In this document: piece by piece, positions 25,706 through 35,410 of the stretch
Layout: every line of letters begins with the position of its first letter
How positions within the stretch are numbered: position 1 is the stretch's first letter
From: Heyndrickxia ginsengihumi
GTDB lineage: Bacteria; Bacillota; Bacilli; Bacillales; Bacillaceae_C
DNA length: 64,000 nt
Direction: 5' to 3'
Assembly: GCF_011008565.1 (NCBI RefSeq)
Contig: NZ_JAAIWK010000015.1
Location: 1-64,000, forward strand
The notes under the pieces: generated by a model
The model's input: the letters and a program-made list of their open reading frames with translations, nothing else
Databases searched by the model: none
Told to the model about the DNA's origin: nothing
Position numbers and translations under genes: made by a program

Positions 25706-26066
25706 CGCGATAAAATGCACGAATAAAGCAAGACTATTTGCTTGAGGGATCATGTCTTACAGAAGTAAATACAATAGAGAAAAGCAAAAGAAATAAATTG
25801 ACGATGAATGATTTGCACCCTAAAGAAAGATATTCAGAGCTCTCTTTTAGGGTGCTTATTCAATCCGAGAAGGAATTTTACTGCATTTTAATAGTGTTTA
25901 ATTGAAGTGGAAGGTGTGAAACTGCTGCGGGAAGAGCGGCTAGGTGCGGATCCGTAAGCGTATAACAAGCGTCTACAAGGAAAAGATTGGAATGCATGCA
26001 AAACCATATCCTTCATTAAAAGGGATGAAAAAGCTCGGGTACTATGTGGAAAATGTCAAATTTTTA
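25706..26066. other. Intergenic region with GC-rich repeat scrap
   Basis: Contains a hairpin AGAGCTCTCTTTTAGGGTGCTTATT preceded by GCACCCTAAAGA (25814-25860), a likely terminator of the fbpA-like gene. CTGCTGCGGGAAGAGCGGCT (25921 onwards) is a decayed GC-rich module. Confidence 0.45.
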
Positions 26067-26096
26067 TTGACGAATATGTTTTTTTAAATGTATAAT
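26067..26096 (+). promoter_or_regulatory. Sigma-A promoter of the second S-box transcript
   Basis: TTGACG, 18-base spacer, TATAAT; about 40 bases ahead of the riboswitch P1 helix. Confidence 0.65.
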
Positions 26097-26132
26097 TATT
26101 TCCAACGATTTCAAAATATTTTATTTTCTATA

Positions 26133-26297
26133 CATTCTTATCATGAGAGGTGGAGGGAAAGGCCCTTTGAAGCCTCGGCAACAGGTTTCTAAACACTGTG
26201 CCAATTCCTGCAGACAATAGTCTGAAAGATAAGAAGATTTGATGGAGTATTCATAATCAACTCTTCTTATCTTTCATGTGATAAGAAGAGTTTTTTG
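26133..26297 (+). ncRNA. SAM-I (S-box) riboswitch with terminator, copy 2
   Basis: ATTCTTATCATGAGAGGTGG, GGCCCTTTGAAGCCTCGGCAACA, CACTGTGCCAATTCC and TGAAAGATAAGAAGA form the S-box core. The terminator arms CTCTTCTTAT and ATAAGAAGAG are followed by TTTTTT (26261-26296). AAAGATAAGAAGA pairs with TCTTCTTATCTTT as antiterminator. It controls cysJI downstream, as S-boxes do for sulfate-assimilation operons in Bacillus. Confidence 0.95.
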
Positions 26298-26643
26298 ATG
26301 TTTACAAGCATTTGGGCTATTCGCACTAAAGTTTAAAACTGAATTCTTGACGATTGGACAAGAAAAAGTCAAAAACAAGATACATATGCAATTTGCATTA
26401 TGGTGTTAGAAGAGAGCAATAGCTGTTTAAAAATGAGAAAATACAGATTTTATCAATAATAATAAACAGGTAAATTTCTTGTTTAATATGAGATTCAAAG
26501 TTTCATTGCGAAATATCCAAGTATGCATCTCTGCTTATTTGGATTTACTTAAGGAGGTGCATGTATATTAGGTAAGGTCTTTTTGATCTGAACAACATCT
26601 ATAAGCAATGATCATAACAGAGATTCTAGTGAGGTGAGGAACT
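26298..26643 (+). promoter_or_regulatory. Long leader between S-box and cysJ
   Basis: 346 bases without a gene. A hairpin AAATATCCAAGTA...TTATTTGGATTT lies at 26510-26545. It is followed by AAGGAGGTGC and a four-codon frame (ATG TAT ATT AGG TAA, 26560-26574), which could be a leader mini-ORF. The length suggests a second regulatory input or an internal promoter; neither is proven. Confidence 0.4.
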
Positions 26644-28467
26644 TTGCATTTAACTGTAAAAAATAGTCCTTTTAGTGAAGAACAAGTCGAAAACTTGAAT
26701 CGCTTACTATTAACATTAACAGATAAACAAAAAATTTGGCTGAGTGGATATTTGGCATATCCATTGACTGCGGATTCTTCAAATGAGAAGAGCACAGCAC
26801 CGAATGCTTCATCCTCTCTGCAAACTGCAGTGAGAGAAGTGACAGTTCTCTTTGGATCCGAAACTGGCAATGCGCAATCACTTACGGAAACGATTGTTCA
26901 AAAGTTAGAAGAGAATCAATTCAAGGTTACTTCTTCTTCACTTGATGATTTTAAACAGAAAGATTTGAAAAAAGTCCAAGACTTGCTCATTGTGACAAGC
27001 ACACATGGAGAAGGAGATCCTCCAGATAATGCTTTATCATTTTTTGAATTTTTGCATAGCAGAAAAGCGCCGAAATTAGAGGACGTCCGTTTTTCCGTGC
27101 TTGCGTTAGGTGATCAATCGTACGAGTTTTTCTGTAAAACCGGGCGCGACATTGATAAACGTCTAGAAGAGCTAGGCGGTACTCGCTTCTATCCGCGTGT
27201 TGACTGTGATGTGGATTTTGAAGAACCGGCTGCTGAGTGGATTGAAGGGGTTCTAGGTAAATTAAAGGAAGCAAGAGAGTCACAAGTTTCGGCTGTTACA
27301 GTTTCTATAGCAAATCAGCTGTCGACAAGTGAAAAATCTACTTATTCAAAATCAAATCCTTTTCAAGCAGAAATATTGGAGAATATTAATTTAAACTGGC
27401 GCGGATCAAATAAGGAAACTCGCCACCTTGAATTGTCATTAGAAGGAGCAGGATTTACATTTGAACCTGGAGACAGTCTAGGTATTCTCCCAGAAAATGA
27501 CCCGCAATTAGTTGATCAGCTTATCAAACAGCTAAAATGGAATGCTGAAGAGGAAGTTCCTATTAATAAGCAAGGAGAATCACGCTCACTACGTGAAGCA
27601 TTGTTATCCCATTTTGAAATTTCAAAATTAACAAAGCCGTTGCTTAAACAGGCAGGAGAGATTTTCGGGAATAGCGAACTAATAAAAATGTTAGAGCCAG
27701 AGAGAGAAGAGACGTTAAAATCCTATTTAGTTGGCAGAGACTTGCTTGATTTAGTAAGAGATTTTCCACCGCGGGAAATTCCAGCAATTGAATTTGTAAG
27801 GATTCTCCGCAAAATGCCTGTTCGCCTCTATTCTATTGCAAGCAGTTATAAGGCAAATCCTGATGAGGTACATCTTACGATTGGTTCAGTTCGTTATAGT
27901 GCACATGGCAGAACACGCAGGGGAGTTTGCTCTGGACAAATTGCAGAACGAGTGAATCTAGGTGATCGTTTGTCCGTTTATATCCACCGAAACCCGAACT
28001 TTAAACTTCCTACTGACAAAGATGCTCCGATCATTATGATTGGACCTGGTACAGGAGTGGCCCCTTTTCGTTCCTTTTTAGAAGAAAGAGAATCAGAAGG
28101 AATTACCGGAAATTCGTGGCTATTTTTTGGCGATCAGCACTTTTCTACAGATTTCCTATATCAGCTTGACTGGCAAAGATGGCTGAAAACAGGGGTATTG
28201 TCGAAAATGGATGTTGCCTTTTCTCGTGATACAGCTAAAAAGGTGTACGTCCAGCATCGAATGCTTGAGAAAAGCAAGGACTTTTATTCATGGCTTGAAA
28301 ATGGAGCACATGTATATGTATGCGGTGATGAGAAAAACATGGCTCATGATGTTCATCAAACACTGATCCAAATTCTTGAAAAAGAAGGAAGCATGAGCCG
28401 TGAGAACGCAGAAGAATATTTAACGCAAATGCGCAAGCAAAAGCGTTATCAACGCGATGTTTATTAA
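26644..28467 (+). CDS. cysJ: Sulfite reductase (NADPH) flavoprotein alpha subunit
   Basis: 607 residues from TTG 26644, 6 bases behind GAGGTGAGG. Flavodoxin/FMN domain at residues about 60-205 ([48 protein letters not shown]). FAD domain includes RLYSIASS and [16 protein letters not shown] domain includes [18 protein letters not shown] and [11 protein letters not shown], with the conserved aromatic C-terminus RYQRDVY. It passes electrons from NADPH to CysI for reduction of sulfite to sulfide. It is the first gene of a cysJI operon under an S-box riboswitch. Confidence 0.95.
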   Translation: MHLTVKNSPFSEEQVENLNRLLLTLTDKQKIWLSGYLAYPLTADSSNEKSTAPNASSSLQTAVREVTVLFGSETGNAQSLTETIVQKLEENQFKVTSSSLDDFKQKDLKKVQDLLIVTSTHGEGDPPDNALSFFEFLHSRKAPKLEDVRFSVLALGDQSYEFFCKTGRDIDKRLEELGGTRFYPRVDCDVDFEEPAAEWIEGVLGKLKEARESQVSAVTVSIANQLSTSEKSTYSKSNPFQAEILENINLNWRGSNKETRHLELSLEGAGFTFEPGDSLGILPENDPQLVDQLIKQLKWNAEEEVPINKQGESRSLREALLSHFEISKLTKPLLKQAGEIFGNSELIKMLEPEREETLKSYLVGRDLLDLVRDFPPREIPAIEFVRILRKMPVRLYSIASSYKANPDEVHLTIGSVRYSAHGRTRRGVCSGQIAERVNLGDRLSVYIHRNPNFKLPTDKDAPIIMIGPGTGVAPFRSFLEERESEGITGNSWLFFGDQHFSTDFLYQLDWQRWLKTGVLSKMDVAFSRDTAKKVYVQHRMLEKSKDFYSWLENGAHVYVCGDEKNMAHDVHQTLIQILEKEGSMSRENAEEYLTQMRKQKRYQRDVY

Positions 28468-28498
28468 TGAAAACGCGGAGATGGAAAGGAGAAGGAAT

Positions 28499-30235
28499 AT
28501 GGACGACAGACATATTTCTGTTCAGAAAGGAAAGCTTGATGAACTTGAACAGATTAAAGAAGACAGCCATTTTTTAAGGGGTACAATTGCAGAGGGATTG
28601 CAGGATCCTCTTACTGGAGCCATTTCCGATAATGATAATAAATTGTTAAAATTTCACGGAAGCTACCAGCAGGATGACCGCGATATTCGTAATGAGCGTC
28701 GCCGCAAGAAATTGGAGCCAGCTTATCAATTTATGGTTCGTGTCCGTCTTCCGGGAGGTGTAGCTACACCAAAACAATGGCTTGTGATGGATGATCTTGC
28801 ACATAAGTATGGAAACGGAACATTGAAATTGACAACACGGCAAACTTTTCAAATGCATGGGATTTTAAAGTGGAATTTGAAAAAGGCTATCTATGAAATG
28901 AATGAAGCGCTGATGACTACATTGGCAGCATGCGGTGATGTCAATAGGAACGTAATGTGTAATCCTAATCCGTATCAATCCGATGTTCATGCAGAGGTTT
29001 ATGAGTGGGCAAAAAAGATAAGTGATCATTTACTACCAAATACATCCGCTTATCATGAAATTTGGTTAGAAGATGAGAAAATTATTGACAGTCGAAAAGT
29101 AGAAGACTCAGAACCAATCTATGGATCTACATACCTACCAAGAAAATTTAAAATCGGTATTGCGGTTCCACCTTCAAACGATGTCGATATTTTCTCTCAA
29201 GATTTAGGTTTTATCGCGATTTTGGAACAAGGTAAGCTAGCAGGATTTAATGTTGCTGTTGGCGGCGGCATGGGGATGACGCATGGTGATCCGAAGACAT
29301 ATCCGCAAGTTTCCCGCGTCATTGGATTCTGCCCAGTTGATAAAGTAATTGAAGTAGCTGAAAAGGTTGTAACGATTCAACGGGACTACGGTAATCGTGT
29401 GAATCGGAAGAATGCTCGTTTTAAATATACAATTGATGCAAGAGGACTTGATTGGATAAAACAAGAGCTAAATGATAGATTGGGATGGGACCTTCAGGAA
29501 GCACGTTCTTATCATTTTGATCATAATGGCGATCGTTATGGCTGGGTAAAAGGTGATGGAAAATGGCATCTCACCTTATTCATTCAAAATGGGCGAATTA
29601 AAGACTTTGAAGACTATCCGCTGATGACAGGCCTGAAGGAAATTGCTAAAGTCCATACTGGTGAGTTTCGTCTCACAGGGAACCAAAATGTCATCATTTC
29701 AAATGTAACAGATGATATGAAAGAGACAATAGATCAATTAGTTCAAAAGTATAAGTTGACCGACGGAAAGCATTACTCTGCTTTACGTAGAAATTCAATG
29801 GCTTGTGTAGCATTTCCTACTTGTGGGCTAGCGATGGCTGAATCAGAGCGATATCTCCCAACACTTGTAGGGAAAATTGAGAGTATTCTAGATGAATTTG
29901 GATTACATGAAGAAGAGATTGTTATTCGTATGTCTGGCTGTCCAAATGGCTGCTCACGTCCAGCTTTAGCAGAGATCGCCTTTATAGGGAAAGCTCTTGG
30001 TAAATATAATATGTATTTGGGTGGTGGCTTTACAGGCAATCGTTTAAGTCGTCTGTATCGAGAAAACATTGGCGAAGCTGAAATTTTAAATACACTGCGT
30101 CCGATTCTTCTTCATTATGCTAAGGAGAGAAAAGAAGGCGAACATTTCGGTGACTTTGTTATTCGGGCTGGCTACGTTGAAGAAGTTCATTCTGGACTGG
30201 ATTTTCATCAGCAACCTAAAGCAGTCAAAAGCTAA
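28499..30235 (+). CDS. cysI: Sulfite reductase (NADPH) hemoprotein beta subunit
   Basis: 578 residues from ATG 28499, 4-6 bases behind AAAGGAGAAGG. The open frame begins 14 codons earlier inside cysJ without a site. Siroheme/4Fe-4S ligands are visible as [17 protein letters not shown] and [17 protein letters not shown] (C-x5-C ... C-x3-C pattern). Substrate-binding arginines and lysines lie in [27 protein letters not shown] and GVGGG-like [17 protein letters not shown]. It performs the six-electron reduction of sulfite to sulfide for cysteine synthesis, as partner of CysJ. Confidence 0.96.
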   Translation: MDDRHISVQKGKLDELEQIKEDSHFLRGTIAEGLQDPLTGAISDNDNKLLKFHGSYQQDDRDIRNERRRKKLEPAYQFMVRVRLPGGVATPKQWLVMDDLAHKYGNGTLKLTTRQTFQMHGILKWNLKKAIYEMNEALMTTLAACGDVNRNVMCNPNPYQSDVHAEVYEWAKKISDHLLPNTSAYHEIWLEDEKIIDSRKVEDSEPIYGSTYLPRKFKIGIAVPPSNDVDIFSQDLGFIAILEQGKLAGFNVAVGGGMGMTHGDPKTYPQVSRVIGFCPVDKVIEVAEKVVTIQRDYGNRVNRKNARFKYTIDARGLDWIKQELNDRLGWDLQEARSYHFDHNGDRYGWVKGDGKWHLTLFIQNGRIKDFEDYPLMTGLKEIAKVHTGEFRLTGNQNVIISNVTDDMKETIDQLVQKYKLTDGKHYSALRRNSMACVAFPTCGLAMAESERYLPTLVGKIESILDEFGLHEEEIVIRMSGCPNGCSRPALAEIAFIGKALGKYNMYLGGGFTGNRLSRLYRENIGEAEILNTLRPILLHYAKERKEGEHFGDFVIRAGYVEEVHSGLDFHQQPKAVKS

Positions 30236-30323
30236 AATTGATTCACAATATGTACACTTAATTTAAGCATAAGTGATGTATCACACATGTATTGTTTCAT
30301 CAATAAATTTTTGGAGCATGATA

Positions 30324-30372
30324 AAAACGCTAAAAAGCCGTTCCATGAGTTCAGCTTTTTAGCGTTTATTTA
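30324..30372 (+). terminator. Terminator of cysJI
   Basis: AAACGCTAAAAAGC and GCTTTTTAGCGTTTATTT arms, strong stem. Confidence 0.85.
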
Positions 30373-30449
30373 TTTTTCTATCTTACCTATTTTTTCGCCA
30401 ACATAGGTAAAATGTGACGTTGGTTCGTTTGAAATTGAATATTAATTTC

Positions 30450-30550
30450 TGCTCTAGAGGTTCCCCTTTCCGCGGGCGGGTCCGAAAGCATCTCCTCTTG
30501 GGGCTTCTTTTTGTACGTTTTTCCCGCAGTAGTCTCACCGCTAACGATCT
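30450..30550. repeat. GC-rich dispersed module, solo copy
   Basis: CTTTCCGCGGGCGGG at 30466-30480 is the reverse complement of the module core; GTTTTTCCCGCAGTAGTCTC further on matches the GACTCCTGCGGGA arm. It lies between convergent cysI and the mgtC-like gene. The 75-codon frame across it is not a gene. Confidence 0.6.
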
Positions 30551-30561
30551 AGGCTATGTGA

Positions 30562-31236
30562 TTATTCAATTTTTATCGCTTTTATATGGGGAATTGAATG
30601 TAAACTTGAATACAGCTGAGTTGCCTGCCATTCTGTTTTGATCTTTCCCTTTATTTTGTATGTAAAGATTTGATGATCATCTATGAGATTCTCTTTAAAA
30701 TCATAAAGAGAGATTTCAACATGATTCGCTTTAAGCGCTGCAAAAATCGCTTCAATTGTATCGTTGCGGTCTAGTTCTAACTCAATCGTAACCGGATGTT
30801 GCAATTTACTCTTGAAAATTCTACTAAGGATCTCTAATCCGATAAGAACTAAAATTGCAGCACAAGTTCCAATAATATACATTCCTGCACCAACACATAG
30901 TCCAATTCCAGAGGTAGCCCATATACCTGCGGCAGTTGTCAATCCTTTTACAAATTGTTTATTAATAATAATAGTACCCGCCCCTAAAAAACCAATTCCA
31001 CTAACGACTTGGGCGGCAACCCTACTTGGATCTAAGACAATATTATGTTTTTGAATAATGTCGGAAAATCCATATTTAGAAACTAACATAATTAAAGCAC
31101 TACCAACTGCAACTAAAAAGTGAGTTCTTAAACCAGCTTCCTTAGAGCGGAACTCTCGCTCTAATCCTATGCCCGCCCCTAACAAGCCTGCTACAGCTAA
31201 TCTAATTATTAAATCGATTGTCATATGTGTAAACAT
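30562..31236 (-). CDS. MgtC/SapB family membrane protein
   Basis: 224 residues from ATG 31236 behind AAAGGAGA; the frame has 8 more codons upstream. Residues 1-130 form the MgtC membrane domain with the conserved LLGAGIGLEREFRSKEAGLRTH, then VGSALIMLVSKYG and VSGIGFLGAGTIIINKQF. A soluble C-terminal ACT-like domain follows (VTIELELDRNDTIEAIFAAL). The family is linked to Mg2+-limited growth and, in Salmonella, to inhibition of ATP synthase; Bacillus homologs are little studied. Single gene. Confidence 0.9.
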   Translation of the reverse strand: MFTHMTIDLIIRLAVAGLLGAGIGLEREFRSKEAGLRTHFLVAVGSALIMLVSKYGFSDIIQKHNIVLDPSRVAAQVVSGIGFLGAGTIIINKQFVKGLTTAAGIWATSGIGLCVGAGMYIIGTCAAILVLIGLEILSRIFKSKLQHPVTIELELDRNDTIEAIFAALKANHVEISLYDFKENLIDDHQIFTYKIKGKIKTEWQATQLYSSLHSIPHIKAIKIE

Positions 31237-31550
31237 CACTGTCTCCTTTCTAAAAAACATGTTACTATTGATTAAAAATCTAGCTTTCTTTCAACTCTTA
31301 AAAGTAATTTTCGATTGTTTTACGAAAAATCCTTTTTTTATTGGTTTTAAACATTTACTATTGTTAAGTAATGTGCGCTTGGTTTATTCATGTGAAGCAA
31401 TATTTTACAAGAGTGAATTTTCCAGGCTTTTTTTACTAGTCTTAAAAGGAAAGCCTTTAATCTAATAAGTTTTTAAGGAACAGTTATAATTGTTTTATAA
31501 TTGAATAGACATAAAGAAATATTAATAAGAAACTTCATAAAATCGGATTA
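31237..31550. other. Intergenic region between mgtC-like gene and IS element
   Basis: AT-rich, no gene supported. A 98-codon plus-strand frame begins inside the mgtC-like gene and has no ribosome binding site. Confidence 0.4.
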
Positions 31551-31760
31551 ACCCCCGAATTTTGGACAATATCTCTCTTAATCTAGCTTATTCTTAAAAT
31601 TACGTTGTTTTTCATTTCCTTTTGTCCTTTTGGGAGTCTAGCCATTTCTTCCATTCCACCAAGGGTAAAGGCTTCGCCCGACTATCGTCGCCCTTGATTC
31701 CATTCCAGAAATAGCTTTTTTTATTTCGGGACAAAAGGAAGAAAAATGGAAAGGGGAGGG

Positions 31761-32639
31761 TTAAACCCGAACCTCTTTGACTTGCGCCTTTTCCCGCATG
31801 TGTTTTTCATAAAATTCCTTTGGTGACAAGTCTAGAATACTAGAATGCATGCGTCTTTCGTTATAATAAACCATAAATTCAGTGACAACCTCATAAGCCT
31901 GTGCATACGTTTCAAATTGCCATCTCGATAAGCAATCATCCTCAAAAATTCTATGAAATGATTCTATATGGGCATTCATATTCGGTGTTTTTGGTGGAAT
32001 TCTTTCGTGTTCAATTTTATAATTTTCACAAAACTCCTCGAAAGTATGGGAAATAAACTGTGGTCCATTGTCTGTTCGAATCACAGGTTTTTCCAGCTTA
32101 TCGAATTGTTGGCGTTTAAACAAAGCTCGCTGCAACGCTTGTTTCACGTCACCTCCAGTGCAACTCAAGCCAACATGATAGTCCACAATACTTCGATCAT
32201 AGACATCGATTATGGACATGACAAAGAAGAATCGGTCTTCACCCTCGATAAACCCATACTTTATGTCTGCCTCCCATAATTGATTTGAACCTTTTATGAT
32301 GCGGTTTCGTGCTAGTTTTCTAGGGTATGAGACTTTCTTTTGGCGTTGTGGGCGTAAAATGCCTAATTCCTTGCATAATCGGTAAACTTTTTTCTTGTTA
32401 ATTTTAAGGTTATATTTTCGTCGAAGGACCTTAGTAAGCTTGCGATAGCCATAGTTGTAGCCATCGCCTGCAATCTCTTCAAGTAGAAATTCTTTGATCT
32501 GTTCGTCTGATACTTTTTGACCGTCCTCTTTGAAGGAATAACCTGGTGCTGGACGCCCCTCACTTACTTTTTTCTCTTCCACACGGTAGTTTTTTTGATA
32601 ATAATAGGTGGAATGAGGAATACCAATGATTCTTAGCAC
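31761..32639 (-). CDS. IS3-family transposase OrfB (DDE integrase domain)
   Basis: 292 residues shown from 32639; the frame is open upstream to the slip site near 32715 because the product is normally made as an OrfAB fusion. An HTH_21 region (DGYNYGYRKLTKVLRRKYNL) is followed by the rve core. The DDE triad is in WEADIKYGF (first D), IRTDNGPQFISHTF (second D) and MNAHIESFHRIFEDDCL (E). The C-terminus RRMHSSILDLSPKEFYE is typical. The catalytic residues look intact. Confidence 0.9.
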   Translation of the reverse strand: MLRIIGIPHSTYYYQKNYRVEEKKVSEGRPAPGYSFKEDGQKVSDEQIKEFLLEEIAGDGYNYGYRKLTKVLRRKYNLKINKKKVYRLCKELGILRPQRQKKVSYPRKLARNRIIKGSNQLWEADIKYGFIEGEDRFFFVMSIIDVYDRSIVDYHVGLSCTGGDVKQALQRALFKRQQFDKLEKPVIRTDNGPQFISHTFEEFCENYKIEHERIPPKTPNMNAHIESFHRIFEDDCLSRWQFETYAQAYEVVTEFMVYYNERRMHSSILDLSPKEFYEKHMREKAQVKEVRV

Positions 32640-32677
32640 CTTTGATATGGAGTAGCCTTTTTGAATCCATTTGTCAG

Positions 32678-32989
32678 CTACTTCAAGTTTTTCAGCAAGT
32701 GAGGGTTTTTCTTTTTTATAAGGTCTCGTAATATTGCAATTTCAAGGTCTTTTTCGCCTAATAATGTTTTTAGTTTCTCGTTTTCTTTTGATAATTCTTT
32801 TGCATCAAGATCTGGTAAAACAGCAACATCTACATCACCCTAATGGCCATTTTTGTATTCGGTACACCAACGACTTACCATGTTTGCATTTAGATTATAT
32901 CGACGAGCCACTAAAGTCTTATTGCCTGTCTCTGTAGCTTCTTTGATCACTTGAAGTTTAAACTCTTTTGAATGTTTTGTTCTTGGCAT
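32678..32989 (-). pseudogene. IS3-family transposase OrfA, interrupted by a stop codon
   Basis: ATG 32989 opens MPRTKHSKEFKLQVIKEATE, the HTH_8 transposase start. Codon 50 is TAG (32840-32842) directly after YKNGH. Reading through gives GDVDVAVLPDLDAKELSKEN and a leucine-zipper-like helix EKLKTLLGEKDLEIAILRDL to the stop at 32678. The frame is otherwise correct, with the A6G slip site for the shift into orfB near its end. A single nonsense change appears to have disabled OrfAB production. Confidence 0.8.
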
Positions 32990-33128
32990 GATGTCGACCT
33001 CCTTGGTACTTAAGCAGTATAAAACATATCACTCTTATTGTCCAAGTTCATTTTGGGGCTTATGAGAAATAACATAATGCTAATGAGTAACATCCTAATT
33101 AGTTCATTATATTTATAAGGAGTAGGTT

Positions 33129-33767
33129 ATGAAGTATAGAGGAAGGGTATATTTATTACTTTTATCAGTTACGGCATCAGTGATAGAAATAATATTACGC
33201 TTAGATAACGATAGCTTAGATTATATTTTTGATTTAGCTTTCACAGCTATTGCATGGTACGTAGGTGGACTTTATGATCGCTTAAAATTTTTTTCTGAAA
33301 AAGATTTTTTAACATCATTGTACAACAGAAGATTTGTAGATAACTTTGTGCCTAAAATCCTTAAAAAAGCAAGTTCGAAAACGAAAAAAGTATCACTATT
33401 AGTAATAGATGTGAATCATTTTAAAAAATTAAACGATACATTTGGACATTATAAAGGGGACATGGCTTTAAAAAAAATTGCAGAATGTCTTAAAAAGAAT
33501 ATTAGAAGTTCCGATATTGTTGCTAGGTGGGGCGGAGATGAGTTCCTTATTATTGCTCCTGATATGGATAAAATAAGTGCAGAGGCTTTTAGTAAAGAAA
33601 TAGAACGAACGTTTTTTAATGAAATGGGAGAAGAGTTCAAAAACATAATTGATTTATCAATTGGACAGGCTACTTTTCCTGATGATGCACAGACGTTTGA
33701 TGAATTGCTCTCGCTTGCTGATAATAATATGTATACTGTTAAATATAGGAAGAGATTAAAGCTTTAA
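33129..33767 (+). CDS. Diguanylate cyclase (GGDEF domain) with membrane anchor
   Basis: 212 residues. One or two short N-terminal hydrophobic segments (VYLLLLSVTASVIEIILRL and DLAFTAIAWYVGGLYD) are followed by a GGDEF domain starting at KDFLTSLYNRR. The active-site motif WGGDEF is intact, and RSSD five residues before it forms the inhibitory I-site. VNHFKKLNDTFGHYKGD matches the metal/nucleotide-binding D-x-x-x-FK-x-x-N-D-x-x-GH-x-x-GD. It should make c-di-GMP. AAGGAG precedes ATG 33129. It starts 70 bases from the IS end, which may affect its promoter. Confidence 0.9.
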   Translation: MKYRGRVYLLLLSVTASVIEIILRLDNDSLDYIFDLAFTAIAWYVGGLYDRLKFFSEKDFLTSLYNRRFVDNFVPKILKKASSKTKKVSLLVIDVNHFKKLNDTFGHYKGDMALKKIAECLKKNIRSSDIVARWGGDEFLIIAPDMDKISAEAFSKEIERTFFNEMGEEFKNIIDLSIGQATFPDDAQTFDELLSLADNNMYTVKYRKRLKL

Positions 33768-34088
33768 GCGCTCCTTTAGTATATAGTTCGTGTTTTTTTA
33801 AGTATAATCAATGATAGAGATTAAAAGAAATTTTATTTTTTAGTCAATGATGTTTAACAATTTTAAATGCGGGTATTACAGTTAATGTGCTTACTTTACA
33901 TATACCTCTAATCAGGGAGGTACTTCTTTAATAATGTTTTAACCCTATCTTATCGATAGGGGGTTTTTTATTATTGCAACGATATATTTTAAATGCATGT
34001 TATGCAAAGTAAAACTTTATATGTATGAAAGTGATGAACAGATGATTCTTTCAGACCGCTTTATTAGGAAAAACATGATGAAGTTTAA
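33768..34088. other. Intergenic region with two consecutive hairpins
   Basis: TACCTC-taatcag-GGAGGTA at 33903-33922 and CCCTATC-ttatc-GATAGGG followed by GGTTTTTT at 33943-33970. The second is an intrinsic terminator. The first hairpin plus terminator could be the 3' end of the GGDEF transcript or of a separate small RNA. Confidence 0.5.
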
Positions 34089-34117
34089 TTGACAGCGAAT
34101 AAAACATAACATATATT
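34089..34117 (+). promoter_or_regulatory. Sigma-A promoter of the SRPBCC-ArsR operon
   Basis: TTGACA, 17-base spacer, TATATT. A dyad AATAACAC-ttatgg-GTGTTATT follows at 34121-34142, over the expected start of transcription, and is a candidate operator for the ArsR-type protein encoded downstream. Confidence 0.65.
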
Positions 34118-34166
34118 AAAAATAACACTTATGGGTGTTATTTTTGTGTGAAAAGGAGTAAAAACT

Positions 34167-34604
34167 ATGGAAACCAATAATCAAGGAAACTTACAGGAGA
34201 TTAAACAAACAGTTATTGTTGATGTGCCAATTCAAAAAGTTTGGGAGACAGTATCGACTCCGGAAGGGATTGCATCTTGGTTTATGCCAAATGATTTTCA
34301 ACCTATCGTTGGACATGAGTTCCACATACAATCACCATTTGGCCCGTCGCCATGTAAAGTAACAGAGATACAGGCCCCTAATCGTCTATCTTTTTTATGG
34401 GATACTGAAGGCTGGATTATTTCTTTCATTTTGAATGAGCTCGATGAGCATAGGACGGAATTTACGCTTATTCATGGTGGATGGAAAGAGCCTGATGTCA
34501 TTGTACCGAAAGCAAATAAGAAAAGCTCAAATATTTATGACACAATGCAACAAGGCTGGATTAAGATTGTTAGTGAGCGTTTTAAAAAGGTTGTTGAGGG
34601 ATAA
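34167..34604 (+). CDS. SRPBCC (AHSA1-like) domain protein
   Basis: 145 residues with the START/AHSA1 fold landmarks: [29 protein letters not shown] near the start, then [20 protein letters not shown] and the C-terminal helix [20 protein letters not shown]. Such proteins bind hydrophobic ligands. They are very often encoded with an ArsR-type regulator, as here: the stop codon overlaps the next start by one base (TAATG). AAAGGAG precedes ATG 34167. The ligand is unknown. Confidence 0.88.
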   Translation: METNNQGNLQEIKQTVIVDVPIQKVWETVSTPEGIASWFMPNDFQPIVGHEFHIQSPFGPSPCKVTEIQAPNRLSFLWDTEGWIISFILNELDEHRTEFTLIHGGWKEPDVIVPKANKKSSNIYDTMQQGWIKIVSERFKKVVEG

Positions 34605-34960
34605 TGTCTGCTGAAAAATATGACGTTTTTCAGGCGATTGCAGATCCGACTCGTAGAGAGGTATTGCGATTACTTAGTGAAAAAGAGGAATTGCCAATTT
34701 CAAAAATAACCGCTCATTTTCCTATTACACGTACAGCGATTGTAAAGCATCTTAATATCCTTTCTGATGCAAAATTAATTAGCGGCAGGAAAAAGGGAAG
34801 AGAAAAGCTGTATCGTTTACAACCAGAACCGCTAGCTGAATTAAAAGAATGGCTTTTCTATTACGAGCGATTTTGGAATAATAAATTGTCTATCCTTAAA
34901 CATATTGTAGAAACGGGTGAAACTTCTTCTTTACAAGTTATTAAAGATAAAGAGAATTAA
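34604..34960 (+). CDS. ArsR-family winged-helix regulator
   Basis: 118 residues: DVFQAIADPTRREVLRLLSE opens the ArsR fold, then LPISKITAHFPITRTAIVKHL as HTH and KLISGRKKGREKLYRLQPEPL as wing. There is no metal-site Cys-x-Cys pair, so it belongs to the SdpR/YdfF-like, non-metal group commonly paired with SRPBCC proteins. It overlaps the preceding gene and is translationally coupled. Autorepression through the dyad at 34121-34142 is inferred. Confidence 0.88.
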   Translation: MSAEKYDVFQAIADPTRREVLRLLSEKEELPISKITAHFPITRTAIVKHLNILSDAKLISGRKKGREKLYRLQPEPLAELKEWLFYYERFWNNKLSILKHIVETGETSSLQVIKDKEN

Positions 34961-34997
34961 TCATCACCTTTATCATTGCTGTTTGTGATAAAACGAA

Positions 34998-35143
34998 GAG
35001 GCTGGGACAAAAGGATATTAACTAAAGAAACCCCGAATATTGCGCCCAATCCCGCTTCGGTACTGTCCTTCGCTTTTCCGGAGCCGATTTGTGCAATGTT
35101 CCTCTCGTCTTTAGCTAACACTTTTGAATTTTGTTCCAGCCTC
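34998..35143. repeat. GAGGCTGGGAC inverted-end repeat, copy 3 (short form)
   Basis: Starts GAGGCTGGGACAAAAGGATA and ends GAATTTTGTTCCAGCCTC; about 146 bases. It keeps the CGCTTTTCCGGAGC arm but lacks CCGCCCGCGG. It begins 37 bases after the ArsR gene. Same orientation as copies 1 and 4. Confidence 0.8.
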
Positions 35144-35410
35144 GATATAATGATGAGAGAAAGATGTTTAGATCGCAACATAGTAATTGTATGAAAAGTA
35201 AACATTATCATCATATTCATTTATAAATTTTATAGTGACCAAATACATATAAGTTTGTAACGTCTTCTTCTTTATTTTTTGCCCACTTTATAAGGTGAGG
35301 ACTTTTTATTTCAGTTTGGGATCAGAAAAACATGCAACTGAAAACTACCCAGATCAGTGGCATGTAAGAAATTCATTTTATTCGTATATCTTTAAAAATT
35401 TGCTATAACA

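Larger units (their letters stand above)
31551..33059 (-). mobile_element. IS3-family insertion sequence (IS150 group-like)
   Basis: About 1.51 kb with imperfect inverted ends: the left end has CCCCCGAATTTTGGACAATA, and the right end, read inwards, has CCCCAAAATGAACTTGGACA. A possible 3-base target duplication TTA flanks it (31548-31550 and 33060-33062). It carries orfA and orfB on the minus strand in overlapping frames with an A-rich slip site (AAAAAAG). About 200 bases between orfB and the left end hold nested inverted repeats (CCTTTTGTCC at 31618 and GGGACAAAAGG at 31728). orfA has an internal stop, so this copy is probably not autonomous. Confidence 0.8.

Noticed and set aside
30414-30641. 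75-codon plus-strand frame behind cysI
   Set aside because: It crosses a GC-rich repeat and the end of the mgtC-like gene.
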